This document shows positions 53,903 through 64,000 of a stretch of 64,000 bases of DNA, in pieces. Position numbers and translations under genes: made by a program. This DNA comes from Crocinitomicaceae bacterium (GTDB lineage: Bacteria; Bacteroidota; Bacteroidia; Flavobacteriales_D; Crocinitomicaceae): assembly GCA_030727405.1 (NCBI GenBank), contig JANRBR010000022.1, positions 1 to 64,000 on the forward strand, written 5' to 3'. The notes beneath the pieces were generated by a model. The model was given only the letters and a program-made list of their open reading frames with translations. It was not told the DNA's origin and made no database searches. Every line of letters begins with the position of its first letter. Position 1 is the stretch's first letter.

Positions 53903-53910
53903 CAAAGATA
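53903..53910 (-). promoter_or_regulatory. Candidate -7 box for rocD
   Basis: The minus strand reads TATCTTTG (TAnnTTTG) about 33 bases upstream of the ATG. The rest of the 206-base gap to the divergent DUF2490 gene has no other feature I recognise. Confidence 0.5.
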
Positions 53911-54076
53911 GGGAAAGGAAATGTGAATTTATTGAACTTAGAGGAGAAATTACTTCACAAGTTTGCTTTCTTAGATAATTAAACTCGGGTAACATTTTGA
54001 TCAACAGACGGAACGATTTTATCAATGTAGAATTAAAGGAAATCAATACATTTGAAAAGCATATAAAATTAAAGAA

Positions 54077-54829
54077 ATGAGGTACGCTTATTCTGTCCTA
54101 TTGTTCATGTTCATTTACACGGGAAACATTTACGCACAAAAAATCATCCAGCCGCAAACGCATGCCTGGGTTATGTATGTTGGAACTCATAAACTAACAG
54201 AAAATGTAAGCCTCATGACCGAATACCAATGGAGACGTGCAGATGGATTTAATGATTGGCAACAATCTTTGTTGCGTTTTGGACTGGAATACAATTTTCA
54301 CCCAAATTTTTCTCTCATGGCTGGCTATGCTTGGGTAAAAACCTTTCCATACGGAGAACAGCCTGTCCTTCATGAATTTGATGAAAACCGAATCTTCGAA
54401 CAAGTAAATTTGAAAAATAAGATTGGGAAAATAGAGGTTCAACACCGCTATCGTTTAGAGCAAAGGTTCCTAGAACAGTATGCAAAGGATGCCTCGCAAA
54501 ACATCGTTCAACTTGATCCTGTTTTTCGTCAAAGGATGCGTTACAGGGCCATGTTGTCAATCCCATTAACAAGAAAAGATAAAGTTGATCACACCTTGTT
54601 TTTAAACCTCAACAACGAGGTTTTTCTAGGGTTTGGAAAAGGCATAGGGAAAAATATTTTAGATCAAAACCGATTCATTTCTGCCCTTGGATGGCGCGTC
54701 AATCAGAACCTGAATTTTCAGTTGGGATACTTAAATCAATTTGTGGTTAAAAATGATGGATTAAAAATGGAGAACAATCATACGCTTTGGATTTCTACCA
54801 CGTTCAATGTGGATTTCACGAAGCATTAA
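54077..54829 (+). CDS. DUF2490 outer-membrane barrel protein
   Basis: 250 residues with a signal peptide (1-20, ending YAQ). Alternating aromatic/polar strands and the 'HRYRLEQRFLEQ' (~122) motif are typical of DUF2490. The predicted fold is a small outer-membrane beta-barrel ending in 'WISTTFNVDF'. Function unknown. It stands alone. Confidence 0.8.
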   Translation: MRYAYSVLLFMFIYTGNIYAQKIIQPQTHAWVMYVGTHKLTENVSLMTEYQWRRADGFNDWQQSLLRFGLEYNFHPNFSLMAGYAWVKTFPYGEQPVLHEFDENRIFEQVNLKNKIGKIEVQHRYRLEQRFLEQYAKDASQNIVQLDPVFRQRMRYRAMLSIPLTRKDKVDHTLFLNLNNEVFLGFGKGIGKNILDQNRFISALGWRVNQNLNFQLGYLNQFVVKNDGLKMENNHTLWISTTFNVDFTKH

Positions 54830-54890
54830 AGAAGTGTTTTCCAGAATCATCAATCCATTGTATGACATGTTTTTGACTTCACTTTTTTAG

Positions 54891-57157
<2,267 letters not shown>

Positions 57158-57171
<14 letters not shown>

Positions 57172-58207
57172 ACAATTGGAAAGATCCATTGCGAATGATT
57201 TTCTTCGCACATTGGGAACTCGGGTACGAAGAATCAGTTTGTTAAAGGGCGGATTGATTCATAAATCGTTTCTCGTTGACGCCATGAATGACCAGTATTT
57301 TGTTTTGCAAGGAGTAAATACCAACGTTTTTCAAAATCCCAATCTTGTGGTGATGAATCAACAAAAAATCGCTCTTTTTTTATCCCACAAGAATTACCCT
57401 AAATCCTGTTTGCAATTAGTGTCTAATCCAGAGGGTCAATTCCTCATTCAAGATGAGAAAGGTCAAGCTTGGCGCATGTTCAAGGCCATTTATCCCACGA
57501 AAAACCTGGAAAATGTCACCCAAGTAACTCAGGCATTTGAGGCGGCAAAAGCCTTGAGTGAATTCCATGCCTATTTGATCGATTTTCCTAAGCAGCAACT
57601 TCAAAACAGCATACCAGGTTTTTTGGATTTTGATAAGCGATGGAAAGATTACAAGCATGCTGTAAAAGTGGCCATTCCGTACCGATTTACCCAGGCCAAA
57701 ACAATCATTGAAAAGCTGGATTCACATGAAGAAATTCTGAATAAATACGCTGAAATTTTACCCGAACTGCCGTTGAGGGTCATTCACGCAGATCCTAAAT
57801 TAAGCAACTTTCTATTTGATGTGAAAGGAAAGGAAATCGTGGCCTTAATTGATTGGGATACCATTATGGTTGGGAGTATACTCTACGATATTGGCGACAT
57901 GATTCGGTCTTTTTGTCAAATAGGAACCGAAGACCGCCATCAAAAAACACATTTCAATGCCGCTATCTTGAAAGAACTTCTTTCTGGCTACATCCACGGG
58001 CCTATGAATGACCATTTAACAGATGTGGAAAGGGAGCATATTTTACTCGGAGCGAAAGCAGTAATTTTCGTCCAAGGTTTACGTTTCCTGAGTGATTACT
58101 TGATTGGTGATCAGTATTATTGGGTAGAAAATGAAGACCATAATTTACGACGGGCTAGAAAGCAACTGTCGATGTTGGAAGAATTGATGGAACTGGATAA
58201 AGAGTGA
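57158..58207 (+). CDS. APH-fold sugar kinase, NahK-like
   Basis: 349 residues. Aminoglycoside phosphotransferase fold: N-lobe 'LLKGGLIHKSFLVD' (~25), catalytic loop 'RVIHADPKLSNFLFD' (~206) and metal-binding 'ALIDWDTIMVGSILYDIGD' (~230). This pattern matches N-acetylhexosamine 1-kinases more than antibiotic-resistance kinases. It might phosphorylate the sugar released by the GH109-like enzyme. The start could also be the ATG two codons later (57164). Its stop directly abuts the convergent KdsC-like gene. Confidence 0.82.
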
Positions 58208-58726
58208 TTACCATTCAAATGCCGCATCGCTCATCCATTTTCCTTGAACGCGCAATGTTTGTTCAATGATGTCACGCACGCAGGCTTTCCCTCCATCGTA
58301 AGGGCTCTGATAAGCTACGATTTGCTTTACATCACTCACTGCATCTTGAGGGCAAGTAGATAATCCAGCGATTTTTAATACCGGAATGTCCGGAATGTCA
58401 TCTCCCATATAGGCAATCTCTTGATCAGTAAGTTGATAATTGCGTTTGATCTCTTCGTAAATGTCTATTTTTTTGTGTGCGCTCAAGAAAACTTTTTCCA
58501 TCCCAAGACCCAATAAGCGATTCCTCACTTCTGTAGAATTTCCACCGGTGATGGCGAATAATTTATAGCCCATTTTAGACGCATATTGAACAGCATAACC
58601 ATCTTTGGAATTCAATGCCCTGACGATTTCATCTTTTAACAGGTATACTTTTCCATCGGTAAAAACACCATCAACATCAAAAATGAAGGTTGTAATGTGG
58701 TTTAATGCGTGCTTGTAACTACTCAT
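58208..58726 (-). CDS. HAD phosphatase, KdsC-like (3-deoxy-manno-octulosonate-8-phosphatase)
   Basis: 172 residues, a capless HAD: 'FIFDVDGVFTDGKVYL' (~13, nucleophile Asp), 'AITGGNSTEVRNRL' (~57) and 'YMGDDIPDIPVL' (~107). The size and motifs match KdsC, which frees Kdo for lipopolysaccharide. It overlaps the upstream DUF2520 gene by 8 bases. Confidence 0.88.
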   Translation of the reverse strand: MSSYKHALNHITTFIFDVDGVFTDGKVYLLKDEIVRALNSKDGYAVQYASKMGYKLFAITGGNSTEVRNRLLGLGMEKVFLSAHKKIDIYEEIKRNYQLTDQEIAYMGDDIPDIPVLKIAGLSTCPQDAVSDVKQIVAYQSPYDGGKACVRDIIEQTLRVQGKWMSDAAFEW

Positions 58727-59486
58727 TTTCGTACGTTTTTTGAATGCTTTTGGTCATCAAAGCGTAGATGTCTCTATCTTTTGGAGGGAGCAGGTTCTGA
58801 TGCGTTTCGATGGTTGTTTGGTCCATTCTTCTTGCTGGACCTGTTTGTGCTTCATGCGCCGTGAAATCGTCTAATTTCGCAATGGTTTCCTCTAAAAGTG
58901 GCGTCAGTAACTCCCAACTTAATTTAGCTTCCTTGACCTGAACTTGAGCCTGGTAAATCAGGTGGTTTACAAAGTTGTTGATGAAAACGGCTGCAAGGTG
59001 GTATTTTTGACGGTCTGCTGTGGAACAATACGCATATCTAAAACCCACGTAGTCACATAATTCGCTGAGTAAATGCTGTAGTTTAGGGTCCTTTGCCTCA
59101 ATTAAAACCGGAATTTCATCAATTCCTAAATGTCGATTACTTGTAAAGGTTTGTAGCGGATAAAAAACGCCCCAATTGACACCAGATAGTTTACCTAAAT
59201 CCACAGCGCCCGCAGTATACGCGAACAATTGCTTCGAGTCAAACAAGGCATGTAGATCCATGACAGACGCATCGTTTGTTGCTACAATGATTAAGTCAGC
59301 TTCTAATAAAAGTGGATTCTCTTCAAATGGACAATTCAACTTTTGAGCAAGGGATTTTCCAGTCGTTGTATTTCGACTTGAAATGCCAGAGATGTGAAGT
59401 CCTTTGAATTGAAAAATAAGCGCTAATTCAGAGGCAACCTTACCGGAGCCAATGAATGCGATACGCGTATCTCTTATTTCTGTCAT
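58719..59486 (-). CDS. DUF2520 Rossmann-fold protein
   Basis: 255 residues. Rossmann N-terminus 'IAFIGSGKVASELALIF' (~9) with NADP-type GxGxxA, and a helical C-terminal domain ('HLAAVFINNFVNHLIYQ', ~167). It looks like a ketopantoate- or F420-dependent reductase relative. The substrate is unknown. Start and secA stop share one base (TAATG). Confidence 0.85.
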   Translation of the reverse strand: MTEIRDTRIAFIGSGKVASELALIFQFKGLHISGISSRNTTTGKSLAQKLNCPFEENPLLLEADLIIVATNDASVMDLHALFDSKQLFAYTAGAVDLGKLSGVNWGVFYPLQTFTSNRHLGIDEIPVLIEAKDPKLQHLLSELCDYVGFRYAYCSTADRQKYHLAAVFINNFVNHLIYQAQVQVKEAKLSWELLTPLLEETIAKLDDFTAHEAQTGPARRMDQTTIETHQNLLPPKDRDIYALMTKSIQKTYENE

Positions 59487-62400
59487 TATTTACCGTGACA
59501 TTGCTTGTATTTCTTGCCACTTCCGCAAGGGCAAGGGTCGTTTCTACCTACTTTCGGATCCGCAATGATTGGCATGCGTTTCTCTGGTTGAGGCATCGAA
59601 TTCGCAATGGCTTGATCGTATCCTTGTCTGCCTTCAAAGGAAGGAGTAGGGGTAGATGAAACGGATTGATTTGTTTGTGCTTGTTGGTAGTTATTTTGAC
59701 GTGCCTCTTGATTTGTCCCTTGAATCGATTGTTCGATTGGAATGTCCAATTTCATCAGCAATTCAACTGCCTCTTCGTTCAAGCGATTCAACATAGAACG
59801 GAACAATTCATAAGATTCCAATTTGTACACAACAAGAGGATCTTTTTGCTCATAGGAAGCATTTCGAACCGCGGATCGCAACTCATCCATTTCACGTAAA
59901 TGTTCTTTCCATTCATCGTCAATTTTTGATAGGATGACGTTTTTCTCGAAGGCCTTAGAAATGATTTTCCCTTCAGATTTATAAGCTTCTTCAATGTTCA
60001 CAATTAATTGCAATTCGCGACGTCCATCTGTTAGAGGGAAAACCATGTCCTTGTATTTGTCCGAAAGGTTTTGATGAACATGTGTAATTTGAGGCAAGGC
60101 ACGGTTAGCGATTTTCTCACATTTACGTTCGTATGAAGCCTTCATGGAATCGTAAATCTTATTTGTCAAATCTTCGCGGTTAATGCCAGCGAATTCTTCC
60201 GCTGAAACCGGTGATTCTATGCCAATTACACGTAATAATTCCATTTCAAACTCATGGTATTCAACACCACCATATTGTTGAACAGTTGTTTCACACAATT
60301 CAAAGAACATGTTGTCGATGTCAATGTCCAAACGATCACCGAAAAGGGCGTTTTTACGTTTTTTGTAAATCGCTTTTCGTTGTGCATTCATCACATCATC
60401 GTACTCCAAGAGGTTTTTACGAACACCGAAATTATTTTCTTCCACTTTTTTCTGAGCGCGTTCAATGGATTTGGACACCATTCCGTGAGAAATTACTTCT
60501 CCTTCTTTTAGTCCCATTCGGTCCATTAATTTTGCGATACGGTCCGAACCAAATTTACGCATTAGATCATCCTCCAAGGAAACAAAGAAACGCGATGATC
60601 CTGGATCACCTTGACGTCCCGAACGCCCCCTTAACTGTCGGTCTACGCGACGTGAATCATGGCGTTCAGTACCAATGATTGCCAATCCACCTGCTTCTTT
60701 CACCCCTTCACCTAACTTAATGTCGGTTCCACGTCCAGCCATATTGGTTGCGATCGTAACTGCACCAGCTAAACCTGCATTTGCAACAATTTCAGCTTCC
60801 TTTTGGTGGTATTTCGCATTCAAAACTTGATGCGTAATTTTTTTCATTTGCAGCATTCGTGAAAGCAATTCCGAAATCTCTACGGTTGTAGTTCCGACTA
60901 GAACAGGTCTGCCAGCAGCAACCAACTCTTCAATTTCTAAAATAACTGCATTGTATTTTTCGCGTGCCGTTTTGTACACGTAATCATCTAAATCGTTTCG
61001 TGAAATGGGTTTATTCGTTGGTACAACAACGACATCTAATTTATAAATGTCCCAGAATTCTTTTGCTTCCGTTTCTGCTGTTCCGGTCATACCAGCCAAT
61101 TTGTGGTACATCCTGAAATAATTTTGTAGCGTCACCGTCGCATAGGTTTGCGTTGCGGCTTCTACTTCCACGTTTTCCTTCGCCTCAATCGCTTGGTGAA
61201 GTCCATCTGAATAACGGCGCCCTTCCAAAATACGACCTGTGGACTCATCCACAATTTTCACCTTGCCATCTAGGATGACATATTCCACCTCTTTTTCGAA
61301 AAGGGTATATGCTTTCAGTAACTGATTGATGGAGTGAATGCGTTCCGATTTGATCGAATATTCGCGCACAAGGACATCCTTCTGCTCTAGGTACGCTTCT
61401 TTTTCTAGGTTTAATTTTTGAAGTTTCGCGATTTCATCACCAATGTCAAGCATGACAAAGAAATTGCGATCATCCTTACCTGAAACCAAATCAATTCCTT
61501 TGTCTGTTAATTCGATGGTGTTGTTTTTTTCATCGATGACAAAGAACAACTCAGCGTCGATTTTCTTCATGTTTTTTCCTTGCTCGGACATGTAGAAATT
61601 CTCTGTTTTCTGAAGGTGAACCTTGATTCCTGGTTCAGATAAAAACTTAATGAGTGTGCGGTTTTTTGGCAAACCACGGTGCGCTCTTAAAAGGGCGATT
61701 CCCCCTTCTTCCAACATTCGCTTCGCTTCGTTTTTGTCCTCCGGTGCTTCGTTGATCACCGTAAGCAATTTTTTGGCTTCTGCTAAACATTGTTGAACGT
61801 ATTGTTTTTGAGCATCCACCACACGTTCAATGCGTGGTTTTAATTCATAAAATTCATGTTCATCTCCTTTCGGAGTAGGTCCAGAAATAATTAATGGCGT
61901 TCGCGCGTCATCAATCAAAACTGAATCGACCTCATCGACAATGGCGAAATGGTGCTTGCGTTGAACAAGGTCATCGACATGTCCGGCCATGTTATCACGA
62001 AGGTAATCGAAACCAAATTCATTGTTCGTGCCGAAAGTAATGTCCGCCATGTAAGCTTTTCTTCTTTCCTTGGAATTGGGACGATGCTTGTCAATGCAAT
62101 CTACCGATAATCCATGAAACTGATATAAAGGACCCATCCATTCCGAGTCGCGTTTCGCTAGGTAGTCATTTACGGTAACGATGTGCACACCTTTGCCTGC
62201 TAATGCATTCAAATAAACAGGGAGTGTGGCTACCAATGTTTTACCTTCTCCTGTTTGCATTTCCGCAATGTTTCCTTTGTGAAGCGCAGCACCACCCATT
62301 AACTGAACATCGTAATGCACCATGTTCCAAGCGATGTGTCCACCAGCTGCTGTCCATTCATTGTGCCAAATAGCTTGATCACCCTCAATAGTAATCCCGT

Positions 62401-62830
62401 CCTTTTTTGCAGCAAGTTCACGGTCGAAATCTTCCGCTCTCACCACCAATTTTCCATTTGTTGCCCAGCGGTAAGCCGTTTCTTTCACGACAGAAAATGC
62501 CTCTGGAAGAATTTTAAGCAAGGTTTCTTCAATTTGTGCGTCCACTTCCTTCTCCAACTTATCGATGCGCTCGAACAAGTCTTCTTTTTCGTTGATGCTT
62601 GTGTCCAAACTTTCTGCTTTTTCGCGAAGTTCTGCTAATTGCAGTTCCAATGCCGCTTTTTCCTCTCGGATTTGGACTTGAAATTCGCGTGATTTTTCAC
62701 GTAATTGTTGGTCACTTAGGGTTTTTATTTTTTCATGAGCAGCATTTGCTTGCCCTACGTAAGGCCAGTATATTTTCTTGTCTTTCGCGTTCTTATCTCC
62801 AAAAATGGATTTTAAGATATCTCCAATCAT
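59486..62830 (-). CDS. secA: Preprotein translocase ATPase SecA
   Basis: 1114 residues from the ATG at 62830 ([19 protein letters not shown]); an ATG at 62857 would give nine extra residues but sits upstream of the likely transcription start. Walker A '[14 protein letters not shown]' (~195), DEAD-like '[17 protein letters not shown]' (~300), '[11 protein letters not shown]' (~690) and a C-terminal zinc site '[18 protein letters not shown]'. Longer than E. coli SecA (901), as is usual for Bacteroidota with insertions. Confidence 0.96.
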   Translation of the reverse strand: MIGDILKSIFGDKNAKDKKIYWPYVGQANAAHEKIKTLSDQQLREKSREFQVQIREEKAALELQLAELREKAESLDTSINEKEDLFERIDKLEKEVDAQIEETLLKILPEAFSVVKETAYRWATNGKLVVRAEDFDRELAAKKDGITIEGDQAIWHNEWTAAGGHIAWNMVHYDVQLMGGAALHKGNIAEMQTGEGKTLVATLPVYLNALAGKGVHIVTVNDYLAKRDSEWMGPLYQFHGLSVDCIDKHRPNSKERRKAYMADITFGTNNEFGFDYLRDNMAGHVDDLVQRKHHFAIVDEVDSVLIDDARTPLIISGPTPKGDEHEFYELKPRIERVVDAQKQYVQQCLAEAKKLLTVINEAPEDKNEAKRMLEEGGIALLRAHRGLPKNRTLIKFLSEPGIKVHLQKTENFYMSEQGKNMKKIDAELFFVIDEKNNTIELTDKGIDLVSGKDDRNFFVMLDIGDEIAKLQKLNLEKEAYLEQKDVLVREYSIKSERIHSINQLLKAYTLFEKEVEYVILDGKVKIVDESTGRILEGRRYSDGLHQAIEAKENVEVEAATQTYATVTLQNYFRMYHKLAGMTGTAETEAKEFWDIYKLDVVVVPTNKPISRNDLDDYVYKTAREKYNAVILEIEELVAAGRPVLVGTTTVEISELLSRMLQMKKITHQVLNAKYHQKEAEIVANAGLAGAVTIATNMAGRGTDIKLGEGVKEAGGLAIIGTERHDSRRVDRQLRGRSGRQGDPGSSRFFVSLEDDLMRKFGSDRIAKLMDRMGLKEGEVISHGMVSKSIERAQKKVEENNFGVRKNLLEYDDVMNAQRKAIYKKRKNALFGDRLDIDIDNMFFELCETTVQQYGGVEYHEFEMELLRVIGIESPVSAEEFAGINREDLTNKIYDSMKASYERKCEKIANRALPQITHVHQNLSDKYKDMVFPLTDGRRELQLIVNIEEAYKSEGKIISKAFEKNVILSKIDDEWKEHLREMDELRSAVRNASYEQKDPLVVYKLESYELFRSMLNRLNEEAVELLMKLDIPIEQSIQGTNQEARQNNYQQAQTNQSVSSTPTPSFEGRQGYDQAIANSMPQPEKRMPIIADPKVGRNDPCPCGSGKKYKQCHGK

Positions 62831-62854
62831 TTTTTTTCTCTTTAATGCAAGAAA

Positions 62855-62862
62855 CAAAGTTA
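62855..62862 (-). promoter_or_regulatory. Candidate -7 box for secA
   Basis: The minus strand reads TAACTTTG (TAnnTTTG). The implied start of transcription is at about 62850, downstream of the ATG at 62857 and 20 bases before that at 62830, which supports the shorter secA. Confidence 0.5.
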
Positions 62863-63000
62863 ATCAATTCTACTTAAATGTTAAGGCTTTGAACGCTAGG
62901 AATTCGAATAAAATGAAAGAAAGTCAAGTGGGGAACTTTTTCGTGGGATATCCGCCTAAAAGAGCATGGGGATGAAAGGACGCGAATAAGCAATTATGCT

Positions 63001-63008
63001 TATCTTTG
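63001..63008 (+). promoter_or_regulatory. -7 box abutting the guaA start
   Basis: TATCTTTG matches TAnnTTTG exactly and ends 4 bases before the first ATG (63013). This predicts a leaderless mRNA, or a leader of about 10 bases if the second ATG (63022) is used. Confidence 0.5.
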
Positions 63009-63012
63009 TGCC

Positions 63013-64000
63013 ATGCATGAAATGATATTAATTTTAGATTTTGGTTCTCAATATACGCAGTTAATTGCACGAAGAATCCGCGAGTTGAATGTTTATTGTG
63101 AAATCCATCCTTGGAATAAAATCCCTGAAATCACACCAAATATAAAAGGTGTCATCCTTTCTGGGAGTCCTTTTTCTGTAAGAGATGGTGCTTCCCCTCG
63201 TCCAAAATTAGATCAAATTAAGGGTAAAATGCCTTTGTTGGGTGTGTGTTTTGGAGCGCAGTATTTAGCGCATCATTTTGGCGGAGAAGTATTGCCGTCA
63301 AATACCCGAGAATATGGACGGGCACATCTTTCTTACGTGGATGGCGCGCATATTTTAACGAAAGGAATGACCAATGGTTCTCAAGTATGGATGTCGCACG
63401 GCGATACCATTAAGACGATTCCAGATCATTACAAAATCATTGCTAGTACATCTGATGTAGAAATAGCTGGTTACCACATCGAAGGTGAAGAAACCTATGG
63501 AATCCAATTTCACCCCGAAGTGTACCATTCCATTGAGGGAAAAATTCTCTTGAAAAATTTCATTGAACAGATTTGTCATTGCGCATGCGATTGGACCCCA
63601 GATTCATTTGTGGAGGAAACCACTGCGCGTTTGCGTGAGCAATTGGGAGATGATAAAGTGATCCTTGGATTGTCTGGTGGAGTTGACTCATCAGTTGCTG
63701 CTGTATTGTTGCATAAAGCAATCGGATCAAACCTTCATTGCATTTTTGTTGACAATGGTTTGCTTCGCAAAAATGAATACCAGTCTGTTTTAGAGTCCTA
63801 TAAAGGAATGGGTTTAAATGTCAAAGGAGTTGATGCTTCTAGTTTGTTTTACGATGCATTGAGCGGATTAACAGACCCGGAATTAAAACGCAAGGCGATT
63901 GGAAAAGTATTTATCGATGTTTTTGATGAAGAATCGAAAAAAGTCGAAGGAGCAAAATGGCTCGGACAAGGAACCATTTACCCAGATGTCATCGAATCGG
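63013..64000 (+). CDS. guaA: GMP synthase (glutamine-hydrolysing), 5' part
   Basis: 329 codons are present; the gene continues past the right edge. Start [17 protein letters not shown], or the ATG three codons later. Amidotransferase domain: '[15 protein letters not shown]' with catalytic Cys (~77), and '[11 protein letters not shown]' (~163). The ATP pyrophosphatase P-loop '[13 protein letters not shown]' (~219) follows. It converts XMP to GMP. The last readable codons are typical of the PPase domain. Confidence 0.96.
   Translation, partial: MHEMILILDFGSQYTQLIARRIRELNVYCEIHPWNKIPEITPNIKGVILSGSPFSVRDGASPRPKLDQIKGKMPLLGVCFGAQYLAHHFGGEVLPSNTREYGRAHLSYVDGAHILTKGMTNGSQVWMSHGDTIKTIPDHYKIIASTSDVEIAGYHIEGEETYGIQFHPEVYHSIEGKILLKNFIEQICHCACDWTPDSFVEETTARLREQLGDDKVILGLSGGVDSSVAAVLLHKAIGSNLHCIFVDNGLLRKNEYQSVLESYKGMGLNVKGVDASSLFYDALSGLTDPELKRKAIGKVFIDVFDEESKKVEGAKWLGQGTIYPDVIES

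Noticed and set aside
60211-60678. 155-codon open frame on the plus strand inside secA
   Set aside because: It lies fully antisense to conserved SecA sequence and shows no recognisable domain or start signal.

Overview
The window reads as a chromosomal stretch from a Bacteroidota bacterium, most likely order Flavobacteriales (Crocinitomicaceae/Fluviicola-like is my inference from general resemblance, not from a search). The evidence is an AT-rich genome with TAnnTTTG -7 promoter boxes instead of sigma70 -10 boxes, gldF/gldG gliding genes, a PKD-repeat protein with a type B type-IX-secretion C-terminus, a PorV-like protein, a TonB receptor with a carboxypeptidase-like N-terminal domain, a DUF4295 gene beside rpmG/rpmB, and type B L31. 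Genes are dense. The only gap above 300 bases is 42823-43190, which holds terminators and a REP-like palindrome pair. I found no rRNA, tRNA, CRISPR array, prophage or insertion sequence.

Layout. 1-10.4 kb: a giant PKD surface protein, a PhoD-like phosphoesterase, and a minus-strand operon gldF-gldG-DUF4340-alkaline phosphatase superfamily transferase. 10.4-17.6 kb: cold shock gene, ABM-domain protein and SAM hydrolase on the minus strand; then phoH-purC and panB plus a BtuFCD-type ABC importer on the plus strand. 17.6-21.7 kb: translation block rplM-rpsI-rpsB-tsf followed by pyrH-frr. 21.8-26.1 kb: pssA-purS-aldehyde dehydrogenase, a coiled-coil membrane protein and a crotonase. 26.2-34.3 kb: PorV-like protein, lpxD with a SpoIIE-type phosphatase, rpmE2, tsaC, an orphan LuxR-type regulator and a TonB receptor.

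34.3-39.1 kb holds the most intriguing unit: four translationally coupled genes encoding a RimB-like aspartic protease, a RimK ATP-grasp ligase, an AstE/aspartoacylase-type deacylase and a secreted M14 metallocarboxypeptidase. Together they look like a writer and three possible erasers or processors of an amino-acid modification. 39.1-45.3 kb: GH3-C/beta-lactamase fusion, pckA, a REP-like doublet, rpmH and an MsbA-type exporter. 45.3-48.4 kb: ftsY, DUF4295, rpmG, rpmB, xerD, aroQ. 48.4-54.8 kb: VWA protein, ZIP transporter, MazF-type toxin-antitoxin pair, phosphohexomutase, ornithine aminotransferase and a DUF2490 protein.

54.9-58.2 kb is a three-gene overlapping operon (GH109-like oxidoreductase, sugar nucleotidyltransferase, NahK-like kinase) that fits an amino-sugar salvage route. 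The window ends with a KdsC-like phosphatase, a DUF2520 protein, secA, and the first 988 bases of guaA, which runs off the right edge.

Regulation. Matches to TTTG-N18/19-TAnnTTTG lie upstream of rplM, rpmB, rpmH and rpmE2. For several other genes (guaA, tsaC, the TonB receptor) the -7 box abuts the start codon, which suggests leaderless or nearly leaderless mRNAs. Convergent genes commonly overlap at their stop codons.
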